Positions 17,020 through 25,081 of a stretch of DNA of 64,000 bases are shown here, piece after piece. The notes under the pieces were generated by a model. The model saw only the letters and a list, made by a program, of their open reading frames with translations, had not been told where the DNA came from and did not search any database. Origin of the DNA: Lachnospiraceae bacterium MD308 (GTDB lineage Bacteria; Bacillota; Clostridia; Lachnospirales; Lachnospiraceae); the NCBI GenBank assembly GCA_010206225.2, contig VIQU02000015.1:25595-89594 (forward strand). Direction: 5' to 3'. The position numbers were made by a program, and so were the translations under genes. The stretch's first letter is position 1. Each line of letters begins with the position of its first letter.

Positions 17020-17589
17020 GTGGAGATTAATAAGTTGGAAGGCGTGATAGAGGCGATTTTGTTTGCCGTAGGTGATTCGGTGGAGCTTGGCAAGATTGCC
17101 GCGGCCATAGAACATGACGAGAATACGACGAGAAAGATCATTCACCGGATGATGGACAAATATGCTCTCGAGGAACGCGGTGTGCGGATCATGGAACTTG
17201 AGAACTCTTTCCAGATGTGTACAAAGAAGGAAATGTATGAATATCTTATACGGATCGCGAAGCAGCCGAAAAAATATGTCCTTACGGATGTTCTTCTGGA
17301 GACATTGTCAATCATTGCTTACAAGCAGCCGGTTACAAAGCTTGAAGTCGAGAAGATCCGCGGAGTGAAGTCAGATCACGCGGTAAATAAGCTGGTGGAA
17401 TATGATCTGGTCTGTGAGGTGGGACGGCTGGACGCTCCGGGGAGACCTTTGCTGTTCGGAACAACGGAGGAATTTTTAAGGAGATTCGGTATCCAGTCTG
17501 TTGACGAGCTTCCGATCATGAATCCGGAACAGGTGGAGTCTTTAAAGACCGAAGCAGAGGAAGAAGTGCAGCTTAAGCTGGATATTTAG
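17020..17589 (+). CDS. scpB: Segregation and condensation protein B
   Basis: 189 residues starting with GTG at 17020, 9 nt after GAAAGAAGGG. Two winged-helix domains are expected. Family signatures include MEINKLEGVIEAILFAVGDSV, the ETLSIIAYKQPVTKLEVEKIRGV segment (shown by its parts IIAYKQPVTK and EKIRGVKSD), VGRLDAPGRPLLFGTT and FLRRFGI. It dimerises and binds ScpA on the Smc complex. Confidence 0.95.
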   Translation: MEINKLEGVIEAILFAVGDSVELGKIAAAIEHDENTTRKIIHRMMDKYALEERGVRIMELENSFQMCTKKEMYEYLIRIAKQPKKYVLTDVLLETLSIIAYKQPVTKLEVEKIRGVKSDHAVNKLVEYDLVCEVGRLDAPGRPLLFGTTEEFLRRFGIQSVDELPIMNPEQVESLKTEAEEEVQLKLDI

Positions 17590-17647
17590 CGGATACATAC
17601 ATAGCCGTATCTTTTCCTGCATATATTGCAGTAATGGAATATTTGCG

Positions 17648-18934
17648 GTGCGGTACATGAAAAAAAACAGACGATTGCAGTTATATATAATTTTGGCGGT
17701 TTTGCTGACAGTTCAGATACTTGCTATGGTGTCAGGCGGCTTAAGATTTTCAGGAAAGAAGGACAAAGAGTCTTTGGAGCCTGCAAAGGAAGTATCACAG
17801 GAGATAGGCAATGAGCCGAAAGGACTTTACGCCCAGTCGGCGGTGCTTATCGATGCTGACAGCGGGCGTATTTTGTTTGGGAAAGATGAGCACAAGGTGC
17901 GTCCTATGGCGAGCACCACGAAGATCATGACCTGTATCCTTGCATTAGAGAATATGACAGAGGGACAGAAAGCGAAGGTTTCTGATAAAGCGGCCGGACA
18001 GCCTAAGGTGCGGCTGGGTGTAAGGAGCGGGGAAGAATATTATATTAAAGATCTCCTTCATTCTCTTATGCTTGAGTCACACAATGACAGTGCGGTTGTG
18101 ATCGCAGAGACGATCGGGGGTTCTGTGGAGAGCTTTGCAGCGATGATGAATGAGAGGGCGAAGGAGCTTGGATGTACAGATACCCATTTTGTGACGCCCA
18201 ATGGTCTCGACAGAGAGGACGACGGTGGCGCTCACTCGACGACGGCGGCAGATCTTGCGCGTATTATGAAATACTGCATCACACAGTCGCCGAAAAAAGA
18301 GGAGTTTCTTTCGATTACGAGGGCGAAGAGCTATGAATTTGCTTCGATAGACGGAAAGCGTCACTTCTCCTGTAACAATCATAATTTGTTTCTGACTATG
18401 ATGGAAGGGGCTCTTTCGGGAAAGACCGGATTCACGGCGAAGGCGGGATACTGCTATGTGGGAGCGCTAAAGAGGGATGAGCGCACGTTTATTGTGGCTC
18501 TTTTGGCCTGCGGCTGGCCGAACAATAAAGGGTATAAGTGGAAGGATACGAAAAAGCTTATGGAGTATGCCCTTGAAAATTATGAATATCGGGATGTATG
18601 GCAGGAGCTTCCGGAAGAAGAGATCAAAGTGGACGGCGGAGTAAATCCGGATGATGACTTTGATTTTGAATGCAGGGTGCGCGCCGGTATGAAGCCGGAG
18701 GATCAGGGCGGAGAGTTTCGCGTTCTTCTTCGCAAGGATGAAGAGGTGACGACAGAAAAGAAAGCAGAAAGCTCTGTCGATGCTCCTGTGAAAAAAGGAG
18801 AACGTGTGGGTGAATTTACTTATATGCTAGAGGGAGAGGAGATTAAAAGTCTGGATATCGTCACATTGGAGGCTATAGAAAAGAGAGATAAGGAATGGTG
18901 TTTTGACAAGATCGCAGAGATGATCTGCCTGTAA
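17648..18934 (+). CDS. D-alanyl-D-alanine carboxypeptidase, DacF/PBP5-like (peptidase S11)
   Basis: 428 residues. A short basic stretch and one hydrophobic segment at the N-terminus act as signal or anchor; the transpeptidase domain has all three serine-penicilloyl motifs: SxxK in MASTTKIMTC near residue 89, SxN as SHN near 144, and KTG in GKTGFTAKAG near 259. A C-terminal beta domain follows, as in PBP5. It trims the terminal D-Ala from peptidoglycan peptides outside the membrane. The GTG at 17648 or the ATG at 17657 may be the start; the ribosome site is weak. Spore-specific DacF versus vegetative DacA cannot be settled from sequence. Confidence 0.9.
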   Translation: MRYMKKNRRLQLYIILAVLLTVQILAMVSGGLRFSGKKDKESLEPAKEVSQEIGNEPKGLYAQSAVLIDADSGRILFGKDEHKVRPMASTTKIMTCILALENMTEGQKAKVSDKAAGQPKVRLGVRSGEEYYIKDLLHSLMLESHNDSAVVIAETIGGSVESFAAMMNERAKELGCTDTHFVTPNGLDREDDGGAHSTTAADLARIMKYCITQSPKKEEFLSITRAKSYEFASIDGKRHFSCNNHNLFLTMMEGALSGKTGFTAKAGYCYVGALKRDERTFIVALLACGWPNNKGYKWKDTKKLMEYALENYEYRDVWQELPEEEIKVDGGVNPDDDFDFECRVRAGMKPEDQGGEFRVLLRKDEEVTTEKKAESSVDAPVKKGERVGEFTYMLEGEEIKSLDIVTLEAIEKRDKEWCFDKIAEMICL

Positions 18935-18951
18935 ATGTGATAGCGATAGTT

Positions 18952-18990
18952 TAAAAGGTGCATGGATCATAAAAGTTCATGTACCTTTTA
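18952..18990 (+). terminator. Intrinsic terminator after the D,D-carboxypeptidase gene
   Basis: TAAAAGGTGCATG (18952-18964) pairs with CATGTACCTTTTA (18978-18990), 13 pairs with one G-T, ending in a T-rich stretch. Confidence 0.8.
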
Positions 18991-19010
18991 TTATGATTTT
19001 ATTAAATCTA

Positions 19011-19039
19011 TTGACAGATTTGCATATCATGTATACAAT
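19011..19039 (+). promoter_or_regulatory. Promoter of the gntR-ABC transporter operon
   Basis: A perfect TTGACA (19011-19016) and TACAAT (19034-19039) with 17-bp spacing. The first operator palindrome begins on the last base of the -10 box, so bound repressor would cover the transcription start. Confidence 0.75.
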
Positions 19040-19076
19040 TAGTGTACTAAGACACTTAATACGCTTAGTTCACTAA
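19039..19076. promoter_or_regulatory. Twin palindromic operators of the GntR regulator
   Basis: Two 12-bp sites with identical TTAGT/ACTAA arms, TTAGTGTACTAA (19039-19050) and TTAGTTCACTAA (19065-19076), start 26 bp apart, between the promoter and the regulator gene. YtrA-type GntR proteins are known to repress their own operons through such sites. Confidence 0.65.
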
Positions 19077-19096
19077 TGTTTTGAAAGGGGGACGCT

Positions 19097-19468
19097 ATGA
19101 TTATTATTGATTACAATGACAAACGTCCAATTTATGAGCAGATTATCGAACGTTTCCAGACGCTCATTATAAACGGCGTGATGGAAACGGATGAGAAGCT
19201 TCCGTCGGTCCGTACCCTTGCGGTGGAACTGTCGATCAATCCGAATACGATTCAGCGGGCTTATACGGAACTGGAAAAGGACGGATTCATCTACACGGTG
19301 AAGGGAAGGGGGAATTTCGTGAAAAGGGATGAGGAATTCATACGTAAACACAGGGAAAAACTTCTTGCAGGATTGGAGGAACAGGCTCGTACCTGTATGA
19401 AGCAGGGGATCGACAGGCAAGAACTTATTTGCTGCATAGAGAAAGTGACGGAGGAGGTTTTGGCATGA
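19097..19468 (+). CDS. GntR-family transcriptional regulator, YtrA subfamily
   Basis: 123 residues. The N-terminal winged helix-turn-helix is typical (RPIYEQIIERFQTLII, EKLPSVRTLAVELSINPNTI, AYTELEKDGFIYTVKGRG). The short C-terminal tail of about 50 residues, too small for a ligand domain, marks the YtrA subfamily, which regulates adjacent ABC transporters, often in response to cell-wall antibiotics. The stop codon overlaps the ATP-binding protein start (ATGA), and twin operators precede the gene. Confidence 0.9.
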   Translation: MIIIDYNDKRPIYEQIIERFQTLIINGVMETDEKLPSVRTLAVELSINPNTIQRAYTELEKDGFIYTVKGRGNFVKRDEEFIRKHREKLLAGLEEQARTCMKQGIDRQELICCIEKVTEEVLA

Positions 19469-20364
19469 TAGAGATAAAACAGGTTAGTAAATCCTTTGAA
19501 AAAATTGAAGCTGTTAAAGAGATTGACCTTACGATCCGCTCACAGAATATTTTTGGGATGCTTGGAACGAACGGCGCGGGGAAGAGCACCCTTCTTCGTA
19601 TGATGGCAGGGATTCTGAAACCGCAGCAGGGAGAGATCGTGATCGACGGACAGAATGTGTGGGATAATCCGGATGTGAAAAAGCGGTGTTTCTATATTTC
19701 GGATGATCAGTTTTTCTTTCCCAACGCGACGGCAAAGGATATGGCAACCTTTTACGGTAGATATTACATGCAATTCGATTATACAAGATTTGATGAGATG
19801 ATGAATAAGTTCGGACTGGACGGCGCAAGAAAGATACAGACCTATTCTAAGGGTATGAAAAAGCAGCTTTCGATACTGATCGGTCTTTGCGCTAATGTAT
19901 CTTACCTGTTCTGCGACGAGACATTTGACGGGCTGGATCCGGTGATGCGTCAAGGCATTAAAAGTATCTTTGCAAAAGAGATAGACGAACGTGAGCTGAC
20001 GCCCATCATCGCATCGCATAACTTGCGTGAGCTTGAGGATATCTGTGACCATATCGGACTTTTGCACAGAGGCGGCGTGCTGCTATCGAAGGAGCTTGCG
20101 GATCTGAAGTGCAATATGCACAAAGTGCAGTGTGTATTCCCGGAGGATTCAAAGGTTTCGCTGTACAAGCTGTTCCATATCCTGCAGCTGAATCAGAAAG
20201 GGCGGCTTATCACTATGACGGTGAGGGAGAATGAAGAGGACATTGCCGGAAAGATGGAAGGATTAAAACCGGTCTACTATGAAGTCCTGCCATTGTCCTT
20301 AGAGGAAATCTTTATCAGTGAAACGGAGGTGGTCGGATATGACATCAAAAATCTCATTTATTAA
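19465..20364 (+). CDS. ABC transporter ATP-binding protein (YtrB-like)
   Basis: 299 residues from the ATG at 19465, with GGAGGTTT upstream. Walker A is GTNGAGKST, the signature region is YSKGMKKQLS, and Walker B is LFCDETFDGLD, followed by the switch His in IIASHNLREL. It energises the membrane protein encoded next, whose start lies 26 nt inside this gene. In this family such exporters or sensors respond to antibiotics or envelope stress; the substrate here is unknown. Confidence 0.9.
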   Translation: MIEIKQVSKSFEKIEAVKEIDLTIRSQNIFGMLGTNGAGKSTLLRMMAGILKPQQGEIVIDGQNVWDNPDVKKRCFYISDDQFFFPNATAKDMATFYGRYYMQFDYTRFDEMMNKFGLDGARKIQTYSKGMKKQLSILIGLCANVSYLFCDETFDGLDPVMRQGIKSIFAKEIDERELTPIIASHNLRELEDICDHIGLLHRGGVLLSKELADLKCNMHKVQCVFPEDSKVSLYKLFHILQLNQKGRLITMTVRENEEDIAGKMEGLKPVYYEVLPLSLEEIFISETEVVGYDIKNLIY

Positions 20365-22381
20365 TTTAAGGCGGGAAAATATCAAGCATAGAATCGGCAT
20401 GATACTCGTGACATTCTTCTTTTTCTTCCTGTATTTGCTTATATTTCTGATGAATGTACAGAATATATGCGGCGGAGAGGAGAATGCTTCTGAAAAGCTG
20501 AAAATGATCACAGGACTTTCCGAACCGGAATTCGGAATGGGCATAGTGGCCGTGGGGGCGGCAGTCTTGCTTGCGATCAGCAGCTTTAAGTATCTTCACT
20601 CGAAGACGGAGATTGATTTTTATCATTCTCTGCCTGTAAGAAGGCGGGAGATGCTGTATCTGATGCTGACGAATGATTTTGTGCTTTTTACAGCGCCTCT
20701 TGTTTTTGTATCGGCGTTCAAATGCATCGTTGCCGCGGCGACAGGGTATGTCAGCGGAGCGTTTCTCATAAATACAGCGTGGTCGATCGTCTGCTGTATT
20801 GCGGTATTTGCAGTGATATACCTTACTATGTCGTTAGCTATGGTTATGACAGGAAATACTTTTATCGGAATATTGGGCTTTGGCGTGTTTGCCGGGTATT
20901 TTCCGGTTATGCTTTACTGGCTGTATCCGTCTCTGGCGGCGACATTTTTTGCGACTTACTGTGACGGAATGGAAGGAGCAGAGTATTTAAATTATTTTTC
21001 ACCGGCGTCTCTTACAAATATGCTGCTGTCATCGTATGGAACATGGGAATGGAAGGATCACATGATTCATCTGGCGGTTATCGCCGTATGGGCGGCAGTG
21101 CTTCTGATTATCAATTATCTGCTGTTTGAGCGGCGTCCCTCCGAGATGGCAGGAAAAGCGATGGCATTCCCGGCAGCAAATCCGGTTATCCGGTTCCTCT
21201 TAGTCGTTCCGGCAGCTATTTACGTAGGTCTGGCTCTGTATGCCGTATCCTTTACATCCTTCAAGCCGTGGATCGTCGCAGGTGTGATCATAGGAGGATT
21301 TTTCTCCCACGGCGTGATAGAGTGTATCTATCAGTTTGACGTTCGGGGACTGTGGTCGAATAAGCGCCAGATGCTGGCAGGCATGGCAGTATCCTTTGCA
21401 ATCGTCGGATTCTTCTGGGCGGATGTAAGCGGCTATGACAGGTATCTTCCGGAGGCAGAAGACCTTGAGTCAATCGGACTTGAAAAGTCTTCAGAAGGAT
21501 CCTTCTGGGGCAAGGAGAAGAACGGAGTGAGCGGCGAGACAATGGAAGGAGCGCTTGCGATTCTTGACCGGGTTGTCAGAGAAAATGATAAGAACGCAGA
21601 CATTTATAATAATGGAAGCGTTGATGAATGGAGAGGTTTCGAGCATTATAATGTCAGATATAAGCTGAAGAACGGGGAGGAAGTAAGACGTCAGTATGTG
21701 GTTTCGGCTGAGCTTAAGGATGAGCTGATGGGGCAGGTATTTAACACGATGGAGTATAAAAAGGATACGTATTCTCTGTATACGGCGGACTGGTCTCTGG
21801 TGACAGACATAAAGGTAAGCTATCCGACACATACAGAGACGCTGGATCTGACGAAGGAACAGAGAGCAGAGCTGTTCCGGTGCTATCTAGAGGACCACTC
21901 TACTTTGGACTACGATACAGTTAAGAATACCCTTCCCTTCGGGCAGATCATGATCATGCATGGGTATGATCCAAAAGCAATGACGGAGAATAATCCATAT
22001 CAGAATTTTGCCATGGAAGACTCGGATGCATATTACCTTTATCCTTCTTTCAAAAAGACGATCAAATATCTGCGGGATGAGCTGAAAGTAGATCTAAGAA
22101 CTTCCATGAAGGAACTTACGATCACACAGCTTGAGGCTTCCAGATACCGGAAGGATTCAGATGTTGCGGAAAGTCTTACGATCTATGATGAGGAATTTAT
22201 CAATTCAATCAAAGACAGATTGTGCTATGGAGATGAACTGTGGCTTGACGGAATCGAGTCAATCGATGCAACCATCGACCTGACAGCGACAATACTGACA
22301 GATACCGGAGAAGAGTCTTATGTAGTATATACGGATTCCGAGACACTGAAAAAAATAGAGAAGCAGGGAACTTTTGAGTAA
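20339..22381 (+). CDS. ABC transporter permease with large C-terminal extracytoplasmic domain
   Basis: 680 residues from the ATG at 20339, 8 nt after GGAGGT at 20325-20330. About eight hydrophobic segments lie in the first 360 residues (for example ILVTFFFFFLYLLIFLM and MGIVAVGAAVLLAISS), with KTEIDFYHSLPVRRREML, a motif common in the permeases paired with YtrB-type ATPases. The last 300 residues are hydrophilic and acidic, starting near SGYDRYLPEAEDLESIG, and probably lie outside the membrane. It is the third gene of the GntR-regulated operon; it could export or sense a peptide or antibiotic (inference). Confidence 0.8.
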   Translation: MTSKISFINLRRENIKHRIGMILVTFFFFFLYLLIFLMNVQNICGGEENASEKLKMITGLSEPEFGMGIVAVGAAVLLAISSFKYLHSKTEIDFYHSLPVRRREMLYLMLTNDFVLFTAPLVFVSAFKCIVAAATGYVSGAFLINTAWSIVCCIAVFAVIYLTMSLAMVMTGNTFIGILGFGVFAGYFPVMLYWLYPSLAATFFATYCDGMEGAEYLNYFSPASLTNMLLSSYGTWEWKDHMIHLAVIAVWAAVLLIINYLLFERRPSEMAGKAMAFPAANPVIRFLLVVPAAIYVGLALYAVSFTSFKPWIVAGVIIGGFFSHGVIECIYQFDVRGLWSNKRQMLAGMAVSFAIVGFFWADVSGYDRYLPEAEDLESIGLEKSSEGSFWGKEKNGVSGETMEGALAILDRVVRENDKNADIYNNGSVDEWRGFEHYNVRYKLKNGEEVRRQYVVSAELKDELMGQVFNTMEYKKDTYSLYTADWSLVTDIKVSYPTHTETLDLTKEQRAELFRCYLEDHSTLDYDTVKNTLPFGQIMIMHGYDPKAMTENNPYQNFAMEDSDAYYLYPSFKKTIKYLRDELKVDLRTSMKELTITQLEASRYRKDSDVAESLTIYDEEFINSIKDRLCYGDELWLDGIESIDATIDLTATILTDTGEESYVVYTDSETLKKIEKQGTFE

Positions 22382-22436
22382 TATCTGAATAATCGTGCAA
22401 ATTACTATATGTTTTTGATACGGGATATGTTATGAT

Positions 22437-22462
22437 GGAATCAGTCTTTTACGGCTGATTCC
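22437..22462 (+). other. Small hairpin between the ABC permease and DUF1292 genes
   Basis: GGAATCAG (22437-22444) pairs with CTGATTCC (22455-22462). No T run follows, so termination is doubtful. Confidence 0.4.
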
Positions 22463-22526
22463 AATCTGTGTATTACAGCATTGGAGACGTTTCTCATTAT
22501 TTTACAAATATACGAAAGGAAAAAAG

Positions 22527-22823
22527 ATGGAAAAGGAATTGGAATTAGAGGTTGATGTCGTTACTTTGATGACAGATGATGGGGAGGTTGACTGCGGCAT
22601 TATCACAGTGTTTGAGATGAACGGCAGGGAGTATATCGCCATTTCTCCGCTGGATGAGCATGATGAGCTGTCGGAAGAAGTCTGGTTTTATCAGTTTGAG
22701 CGTGATGTTTCAGGAGGAGACGAGCACGAACTTATCTTTATCGAGGATGAGGATGAATATGAGCAGGTGGCCGACCAGTTTGACGAGTGGCTGGACACGC
22801 TGGAGTTTGAGGAAGAGGGGTAA
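22527..22823 (+). CDS. DUF1292 family small acidic protein (YrzB-like)
   Basis: 98 residues, very acidic (pairs of Glu/Asp throughout). The DUF1292 pattern is visible: VVTLMTDDGEVDCGIITVFEMNGREYIAISPLDE, in pieces VTLMTDDGEVDC and REYIAISPLD, then EVWFYQFE and LIFIEDEDEYEQVADQFDEW. Function is unknown; relatives are widespread single-domain cytoplasmic proteins in Firmicutes. The ribosome site is GAAAGGA. Its stop codon lies 2 nt from the convergent histidine-kinase stop. Confidence 0.85.
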   Translation: MEKELELEVDVVTLMTDDGEVDCGIITVFEMNGREYIAISPLDEHDELSEEVWFYQFERDVSGGDEHELIFIEDEDEYEQVADQFDEWLDTLEFEEEG

Positions 22824-22835
22824 TCTTATACCCCT
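22816..22835. other. Hairpin spanning two convergent stop codons
   Basis: AGGGGTA (22816-22822) pairs with TACCCCT (22829-22835), loop of 6. The stem contains the stop of the DUF1292 gene and the loop that of the kinase gene. It may serve as a very compact shared end; there is no clear T tail. Confidence 0.4.
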
Positions 22836-24193
22836 GTTCCTAATGTAAGCTTAACGGTAAAGGTTTTTGATGCGTGCGATACAAAAATCTCTCCGTCCAG
22901 AAGACGTATCATCTTACGGACGCTTTTCAAACCGATATTATTATTGTCTTCGGGAGAATGCTCCTGTTTGACAGCGTTTTCTATCGTAATGGTGAACGTA
23001 TCCTTTTTCATGTAGAAGGATATGAGAACCTTTTCTTTTTTGTCCCCGTATTTGAAGATATTTGAAAAAAGGTTGCTAAGTATCCTCTTTATCACGGTCT
23101 TATCGCTTTTGAAACCGGCGGGCGAACTGTCAAGGAAAAGCTCTGTCTGAAAACCGGCGAGTCTGATAAAATCTACATTCTCTTGAAGGCATTGCCTGAT
23201 GAAATCTGCGGATATACATGTGATCTCCGGCGTCTCATTTTCTTCTGAGACGAGAGCATATTCAAACATCCGGTCGGTCAGCTCTTTGATGTCTTTTGTC
23301 TTTTTGAGGCATCTGTCCACATATTCCTCAAAAAGCTTTGGATTCTTCTTAAACTTGATAACCTCGAGATAGCCATTCAGTATAGTGAGCGGAGTGCGCA
23401 GGTCGTGGGAGAGGGCGGTAATCAAGTCCTGATTGGCCTGACGGCTCTCCTGTTCTTTCTCAATGTTATCATTCAGAGTCATCCGCATGTTGTTAAGCTC
23501 CTTTGCCAGGATGCCAATCTCGTCGCCTCCAAGGTCTGGGACAGGATGGCTTAAGTCGCCGGAGGACATGACGAGCACTTCACGTTCAAGCGCAAGGATT
23601 GATCTTATCTTCCGGTTGATAAAAAACAGGACGATAAAGAAGAACAAGAGGACCGAGACAATCAGGCATAGGAGCGCAAACGGGTAGACGACGATCGAGC
23701 GCCGGTAGGTGACGACGAAAGCATTCCCCCTTCCGTTGGAAAATTCCAGCGGGAAATAACGAAAGTCCTCCCCCTCGCCGTCGGTCAGGCGGTACCCCAG
23801 ATAGAAGAAGGTAGAAAAGATTCCACTTTCCTCCATGATCTTTGCCGGTCGGCTTGCCCGGTATAATCCGTCATCAGCGCCATAAAATGATATCCCCGTA
23901 TAATCGTCCGCCAGATCGAAAAGAGGATCAAGGGCCTGAATCCGTTCTTTGTCATCTTCAGATTCGGGAAGTTCATAATTCTTAGCCTGTTCATAGAGAG
24001 CATCCGTAAGCATGATATCTACTCCATTATGAAAATAAAAATCCGCAAGCCCCAGATAATCTAAAACTCTCCATTTATTCGCCCAGAGCATCCAGAAGAG
24101 CCAGAAGGAAAGCAGCATGGCGCACAGAATCAATACCGCGAACTGTGTGCGCAGCTTCCACCCTGAGATTCGTTCAAATAGTTTCTTAATCAC
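22826..24193 (-). CDS. Sensor histidine kinase (VanS-like, HAMP/HisKA/HATPase)
   Basis: 455 residues starting with GTG at 24193. Two membrane segments (LRTQFAVLILCAMLLSFWLF near 15-40 and a second near 170-200) bracket an extracytoplasmic sensor of about 130 residues; then HAMP (ALEREVLVMSSGDLSHPV), HisKA with the phospho-acceptor His in ALSHDLRTPLTILNGYL, and HATPase with N box RILSNLFSNIFKYG. The usual DxGxG of the G1 box is not apparent (ENAVKQEH takes its place), while GLKSV remains. It overlaps the response regulator gene by 8 nt. The signal is unknown. Confidence 0.88.
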   Translation of the reverse strand: MIKKLFERISGWKLRTQFAVLILCAMLLSFWLFWMLWANKWRVLDYLGLADFYFHNGVDIMLTDALYEQAKNYELPESEDDKERIQALDPLFDLADDYTGISFYGADDGLYRASRPAKIMEESGIFSTFFYLGYRLTDGEGEDFRYFPLEFSNGRGNAFVVTYRRSIVVYPFALLCLIVSVLLFFFIVLFFINRKIRSILALEREVLVMSSGDLSHPVPDLGGDEIGILAKELNNMRMTLNDNIEKEQESRQANQDLITALSHDLRTPLTILNGYLEVIKFKKNPKLFEEYVDRCLKKTKDIKELTDRMFEYALVSEENETPEITCISADFIRQCLQENVDFIRLAGFQTELFLDSSPAGFKSDKTVIKRILSNLFSNIFKYGDKKEKVLISFYMKKDTFTITIENAVKQEHSPEDNNNIGLKSVRKMIRLLDGEIFVSHASKTFTVKLTLGTGV

Positions 24194-24926
24194 ATCGATA
24201 CCCCCTTCCCCATATGGTTTTAATCAGAACCGGATTCTTTGCATCTTTTTCGATCTTGCGTCTTAAGTTCCGAATATGCACCATGACTGTGTTATTGGCT
24301 CCATAGTAATATGTCTCGTCCCAGACTGCTTCATAGAGATGCTGCGCAGAGAAGATCTGTCTCCGGTTTTTGATGAGCAAAAGCAGCATGGCGTATTCCG
24401 TGGCGGTCAGGGTAAGCAGCTTTCCTTCTGAGAAAACCTGTTCTTTCTCCTCGTTAATTTCCAGATGGTGATAGGAGATAATTTCGGGAGTGTCCGTATC
24501 TGCGTTCACGTCTTTCCCTGTCTGAGCCGTCTGTGTATCATTCTTTCCCCTGTAGATTTGGTACCTTCGGATCAGTGCTTTGCTCCGGCTGATCAGTTCA
24601 TTGTAGGAAAACGGCTTTGCCAGATAGTCATCGCCGCCGCTTGAAAAACCGAGCGTCTTATCGCTGTCTTTTGTGCGTGCGCTTAAGAACAGAATCGGAG
24701 CATTGCTGTTTTTTCGGATTTCGATGCAGGTCTGGTAACCGTTCTTTTCAGGCATCATGATATCAAGGATAATCAGGTCAAAGTCTATACGGCATGCAAG
24801 ATCAAGCGCTGTTTTGCCGTCGCTTGCCTCTTCAATTTCAAACCCCTCTCCCTCAAGCAGCACCTGTATGATCTCCCGTATCTCGGGGTTGTCGTCTACA
24901 ATTAAAATGTGTGATTTCTCAGTCAT
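24186..24926 (-). CDS. OmpR-family response regulator
   Basis: 246 residues. The receiver domain has the acidic pair VDDN, the phospho-acceptor Asp in LIILDIMMPEKNGYQ and the conserved Lys in YLAKPFSYNELI. The C-terminal winged helix has LTLTATEYAMLLLLIKN and NTVMVHIRNLRRKIEKD. It partners the kinase encoded immediately downstream. The divergent yfhO-like gene is preceded by TTAAGAA boxes one helical turn apart, a plausible binding site for this regulator. Confidence 0.92.
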   Translation of the reverse strand: MTEKSHILIVDDNPEIREIIQVLLEGEGFEIEEASDGKTALDLACRIDFDLIILDIMMPEKNGYQTCIEIRKNSNAPILFLSARTKDSDKTLGFSSGGDDYLAKPFSYNELISRSKALIRRYQIYRGKNDTQTAQTGKDVNADTDTPEIISYHHLEINEEKEQVFSEGKLLTLTATEYAMLLLLIKNRRQIFSAQHLYEAVWDETYYYGANNTVMVHIRNLRRKIEKDAKNPVLIKTIWGRGYRCD

Positions 24927-24982
24927 CTTTTGTCACCTCTTTTAAGGATTATTCTATCAAATATTGGAGAAATATTCGTTTG

Positions 24983-25025
24983 TTCTTAAGAATTTTTAAG
25001 AATTAATTTTGGCGTTTCTTAAGAA
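24983..25025. promoter_or_regulatory. Tandem TTAAGAA boxes between the response regulator and yfhO-like genes
   Basis: TTCTTAAGAA at 24983-24992, TTTTTAAGAA at 24993-25002 and TTCTTAAGAA at 25016-25025. The TTAAGAA cores of the first two start 10 bp apart, the spacing typical of OmpR/PhoB-family sites. The block sits in the divergent intergenic region. Confidence 0.6.
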
Positions 25026-25081
25026 CTGGAGATTAGAATATGCCAATATCGGGAAAATTCATAAGCAGGAGGTACGTAAGA

